Shown piece after piece: positions 15,987-18,359 of a DNA stretch of 18,359 nt. Under the pieces are notes generated by a model that was not told the origin of the DNA, did not search any database, and worked only from the letters and a program-made list of their open reading frames with translations. Position 1 is the first letter of the stretch. Each line of letters starts with the position of its first letter. The translations under genes were made by a program, and so were the position numbers. Source of the DNA: Tannockella sp964372125 (GTDB taxonomy: Bacteria > Bacillota_I > Bacilli_A > Erysipelotrichales > Coprobacillaceae); assembly GCA_964372125.1 (NCBI GenBank), contig CAYJPL010000038.1:1-18359 (forward strand), given 5' to 3'.

Positions 15987-16688
15987 ATGATAGAAATATT
16001 GAATTTGACAAAGAAGTACAAAGATAAAAAAGCAGTGAGCAATGTAAGCTTGAATGTAATGCCAGGAAAAATACATGGTTTTATTGGGCATAATGGAGCA
16101 GGTAAAACAACAACATTAAAGGCCATTGTAGGAATTCATGACTTCGATGAGGGAGAAATTAATGTATTTGGAAAATCAGTAAAAAAACAACCGTTAGAAG
16201 TTAAACAAATGCTTTCTTATATACCAGATAATCCCGATGTGTATCCATTTATAAAAGCGATCGATTATATTCATTTTGTATGTGATGCATATGGTGTAGA
16301 TGCAAGTGTTCGTAAACAAAAAATAGAAGAATATGCAGAGTTGTTTGAGATATCATCATCATTAAATCAAGTGGTTTCTTCTTTTTCACATGGAATGAAG
16401 CAAAAACTTGTGATTATTGCAGCATTAATACATAATCCAAAAGTTCTAATTTTAGATGAACCTTTTGTAGGTTTAGATCCAAAAGCTAGTCATAGTCTAA
16501 AAATACTTATGCGAGAATTAACAGATAATGGAGGTTGTATTTTATTTTCAACACACGTATTAGAAGTGGCACAAAAACTATGCGATGAAATTACAATCAT
16601 AAAAAATGGTGAGATAGTTGTTAGTGGTAGTACGCAAGATGTAGTCCAAGATAAAAGTTTAGAAGAATTGTTTCTTTCCTTAAATTAA
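15987..16688 (+). CDS. ABC transporter ATP-binding protein (EcsA-like)
   Basis: ATPase subunit of an ABC-2-type exporter, 233 residues, cytoplasmic and membrane-associated through the next gene's product. Walker A GHNGAGKT is at 34-41, the signature SHGMKQK at 134-140 (a variant of LSGGQ), Walker B LILDE at 154-158 with the D-loop GLD, and the H-loop His190 in FSTH. The Q-loop segment reads SYIPDNPDVYP, lacking the usual glutamine, as I recall also for EcsA-type ATPases. It starts 11 nt after the hydrolase gene and its end is followed directly by AAGGAG of the permease gene. The exported substrate is unknown. Confidence 0.93.
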   Translation: MIEILNLTKKYKDKKAVSNVSLNVMPGKIHGFIGHNGAGKTTTLKAIVGIHDFDEGEINVFGKSVKKQPLEVKQMLSYIPDNPDVYPFIKAIDYIHFVCDAYGVDASVRKQKIEEYAELFEISSSLNQVVSSFSHGMKQKLVIIAALIHNPKVLILDEPFVGLDPKASHSLKILMRELTDNGGCILFSTHVLEVAQKLCDEITIIKNGEIVVSGSTQDVVQDKSLEELFLSLN

Positions 16689-16699
16689 GGAGTACTACT

Positions 16700-18268
16700 A
16701 TGATAAAAAATCTACTTAAAATAGACCTTAAATCATTGGTTTTTTCAATGGTGAATAAGTCTAATAAAAAAATGTCACCAATTAAATCCTATGGTTTTCT
16801 TTTGTTGCTTGTAGCCTATATTATGGTTATTTCAGGTATTTATGCAAATAACATGTTAGATAGTTTTATTGCACTGAATATACCTAATTTATTCTTATTA
16901 GTGCTGTTTTTGTTGCTTTGTGTAGTTACGTTGTTTTTTACGATTATGAAGAGCAGTAGTTCGTTATTTATAAGTAAAGATTACGAATTCTTAGTATCTT
17001 TACCAATATCAATACGAAAAATTATAGCATCGAAAATATTGTTTATTTATATTTCGAATATACTTATTACAAGTATGTTTGTTATACCAGCATTTGTAGT
17101 ATTTATTGCAAGAGCAAATCCAAGCTTTAGTACGATTATTTATGTATTACTTGTATTTCCGTTTATTAGTCTAATACCGATTGTGATTTCAAGTATAATA
17201 GGGGTGATTATTACGTATATCGCGTCATTCTTCGCAAATCCTAAATTAGCAATTTCGGTTATCGGGCTTCTTGCATTACTAGGGATAATGATACTTCCGT
17301 ACACACTTTTTCAATCAGTTACATTTAATCTACAAACAATAACGGATGTGGAAAATATGATTTCAATGATATATCCACCAGTGCAATTAGCATACCGTGG
17401 CGTAACAGGAAATATATTAATGCTGCTTATATTTATTATTTTATCAGTCCTTGCCTTTGTAGTGTTTGTATTTATTGTTGAAAAATATTATGTATCAATT
17501 CGAACTAAACTTACAGACGGTAGAAAAAAGAGTAATAAAAAAGTTAATGTAGAAATAAAAAATACAATTTATAAAACATTGTTAATTAAGGAATGGAAAA
17601 AAATACTATCAATTCCTGTATTCACAATTAATGTATTGCTTTCACCAGTATTAGCTATTGGAGCATCTGTTTTACTAATTATTTATAAAGATAGCGATAT
17701 TGTAAGTATATTTATTAGTATGGGTCCACTATTACCAGTTGCGATTGCATATTTTAGTACAATATCACCTACATCAACATGTTCATTATCGCTTGAAGGG
17801 GAAAGTTTTTCACAAATTAAAACATTACCAATACCGGCTAAGACATTCTTGCTTTCAATTGTTTATGCTTCAATTATTGTAACTGCATTACCACCAGTGA
17901 TTTTAGGTATAGTTGCCGCAGTTATCTTAGATGTAGCATTACCAGTGAAAATATTTATACTTATTTTTCCGGCATGTATGTCAATTCTATCATCAATTTT
18001 AGGCTTACTATTGAATGTTCGATTTGTAAACTTACATTATCAAAATCCAACGGCGATTATAAAACAATCAGCGCCAGTGATGATTAATGTGTTTGGATCT
18101 ATTATCATTAATATGACACTAGGATTCTTATTTATTTTCGTGCCAGAGTTATTATCAAACTACATATATATCTATGGAGGATTAGTAATAATTATGGTTA
18201 CAAGTATAATTATTATGTATAATTATATCGTAAAAAATGCTAATAAAATATTATTAAACATTAATTAA
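16700..18268 (+). CDS. ABC-2-type transporter permease, large
   Basis: The membrane partner of the ATPase encoded 11 nt upstream. It has 522 residues and about 12 hydrophobic segments, beginning with a short charged cytoplasmic N-terminus and the first segment near residues 32-50 (GFLLLLVAYIMVISGIYA). The segment SKDYEFLVSLPISIRKIIASKIL between the third and fourth hydrophobic stretches, the mid-protein charged loop DGRKKSNKKVNVEIKNTIYK, and SLEGESFSQIKTLPIPAKTFL in the second half are typical of large two-fold exporter permeases, in which the 'LLxxLPI' coupling segment occurs twice. This internal duplication means one chain may supply the whole membrane part. No peptidase or regulator lies in the operon, so the substrate stays open. 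Confidence 0.88.
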   Translation: MIKNLLKIDLKSLVFSMVNKSNKKMSPIKSYGFLLLLVAYIMVISGIYANNMLDSFIALNIPNLFLLVLFLLLCVVTLFFTIMKSSSSLFISKDYEFLVSLPISIRKIIASKILFIYISNILITSMFVIPAFVVFIARANPSFSTIIYVLLVFPFISLIPIVISSIIGVIITYIASFFANPKLAISVIGLLALLGIMILPYTLFQSVTFNLQTITDVENMISMIYPPVQLAYRGVTGNILMLLIFIILSVLAFVVFVFIVEKYYVSIRTKLTDGRKKSNKKVNVEIKNTIYKTLLIKEWKKILSIPVFTINVLLSPVLAIGASVLLIIYKDSDIVSIFISMGPLLPVAIAYFSTISPTSTCSLSLEGESFSQIKTLPIPAKTFLLSIVYASIIVTALPPVILGIVAAVILDVALPVKIFILIFPACMSILSSILGLLLNVRFVNLHYQNPTAIIKQSAPVMINVFGSIIINMTLGFLFIFVPELLSNYIYIYGGLVIIMVTSIIIMYNYIVKNANKILLNIN

Positions 18269-18272
18269 TATT

Positions 18273-18304
18273 AAAAGTACATTCGCTATTGAATGTACTT
18301 TTAT
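18273..18304 (+). terminator. Terminator of the hydrolase-ABC operon
   Basis: AAAAGTACATTC (18273-18284) and GAATGTACTTTT (18291-18302) form a perfect 12-bp stem with a 6-nt loop, ending in TTTTAT. The A-run before and T-run after the GC part make it work in both directions. Confidence 0.88.
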
Positions 18305-18305
18305 C

Positions 18306-18359
18306 GGCTCTGTGTCAAGAGTGGGGGACAAATAACTATTAATTAGTTATTTGTCTCTT
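18306..18359. mobile_element. Possible insertion-sequence end with inverted repeat
   Basis: Just beyond the terminator comes GGCTCTGTGTCAAGAG, followed by a G run and a perfect 12-bp inverted repeat: GACAAATAACTA (18327-18338) and TAGTTATTTGTC (18344-18355) around TTAAT. The G-rich edge differs from the AT-rich surroundings, and the GGCTCT-TGTCAA pattern reminds me of terminal repeats of ISL3-type elements. No transposase is in view because the window ends here, so this is a tentative call. Confidence 0.35.

Overview
This is a low-GC, AT-rich Bacillota-type chromosomal window. The evidence is strong AGGAGG-like ribosome binding sites, TTGACA/TATAAT promoters with 17-bp spacers, CCA-encoding tRNA genes, and proteins of Firmicute type. 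The gene set would fit Turicibacter or other Erysipelotrichia-like gut Bacilli, but that placement is an impression, not a demonstration. The content is mainly core metabolism and transport. I see no CRISPR array, no phage genes and no intact insertion sequence; a possible mobile-element end lies at the extreme right edge.

Left part (1-5822), threonine synthesis. A homoserine dehydrogenase gene (hom, minus strand, cut by the left edge) and a MATE efflux gene (minus) lie next to a plus-strand thrC-thrB operon that continues into an isochorismatase/nicotinamidase-like hydrolase and ends at a clear terminator. The promoters of hom and thrC carry the same perfect 12-bp palindrome, ATTGTATACAAT, placed where a repressor would block RNA polymerase. 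This is the best candidate for a shared pathway operator. Both minus-strand genes have a hairpin at the predicted 5' end of their mRNA; the MATE one is long and is followed by a U-rich run.

Middle part (5900-8690). A promoter drives a free-standing tRNA cluster, Ile(GAU)-Ile(GAU)-Ala(UGC), without rRNA genes. It ends at a small terminator, followed by a two-gene unit: a second MATE transporter and an orphan EIIC-like membrane protein (PTS_EIIC_2 family) with no IIA or IIB partner in view.

Right-centre part (8690-14790), arginine catabolism. arcA-arcB-arcD-arcC encode the complete arginine deiminase pathway: deiminase, catabolic ornithine carbamoyltransferase, a YfcC/DcuC-type carrier standing where the arginine/ornithine exchanger normally is, and carbamate kinase. 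Together they turn arginine into ornithine, ammonia, CO2 and ATP. The 340-nt gap upstream holds a terminator, a good promoter and a leader hairpin. A bidirectional terminator separates arcC from a convergent YeiH-family membrane protein gene, whose promoter carries a striking 13-bp perfect inverted repeat.

Right part (14800-18359). A DUF2974-type serine hydrolase gene is followed 11 nt later by an EcsA-like ABC ATPase and 11 nt later by a large ABC-2-type permease. This tight three-gene operon ends at a strong terminator. Beyond it is a second inverted repeat in a sequence that looks like the edge of an insertion sequence.

Overall the window is mostly recognisable genes. The most interesting signals are regulatory: the shared thr palindrome, the YeiH inverted repeat and the MATE leader. 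The hydrolase-ABC operon and the MATE/EIIC-like pair are the gene groups whose function is not established.
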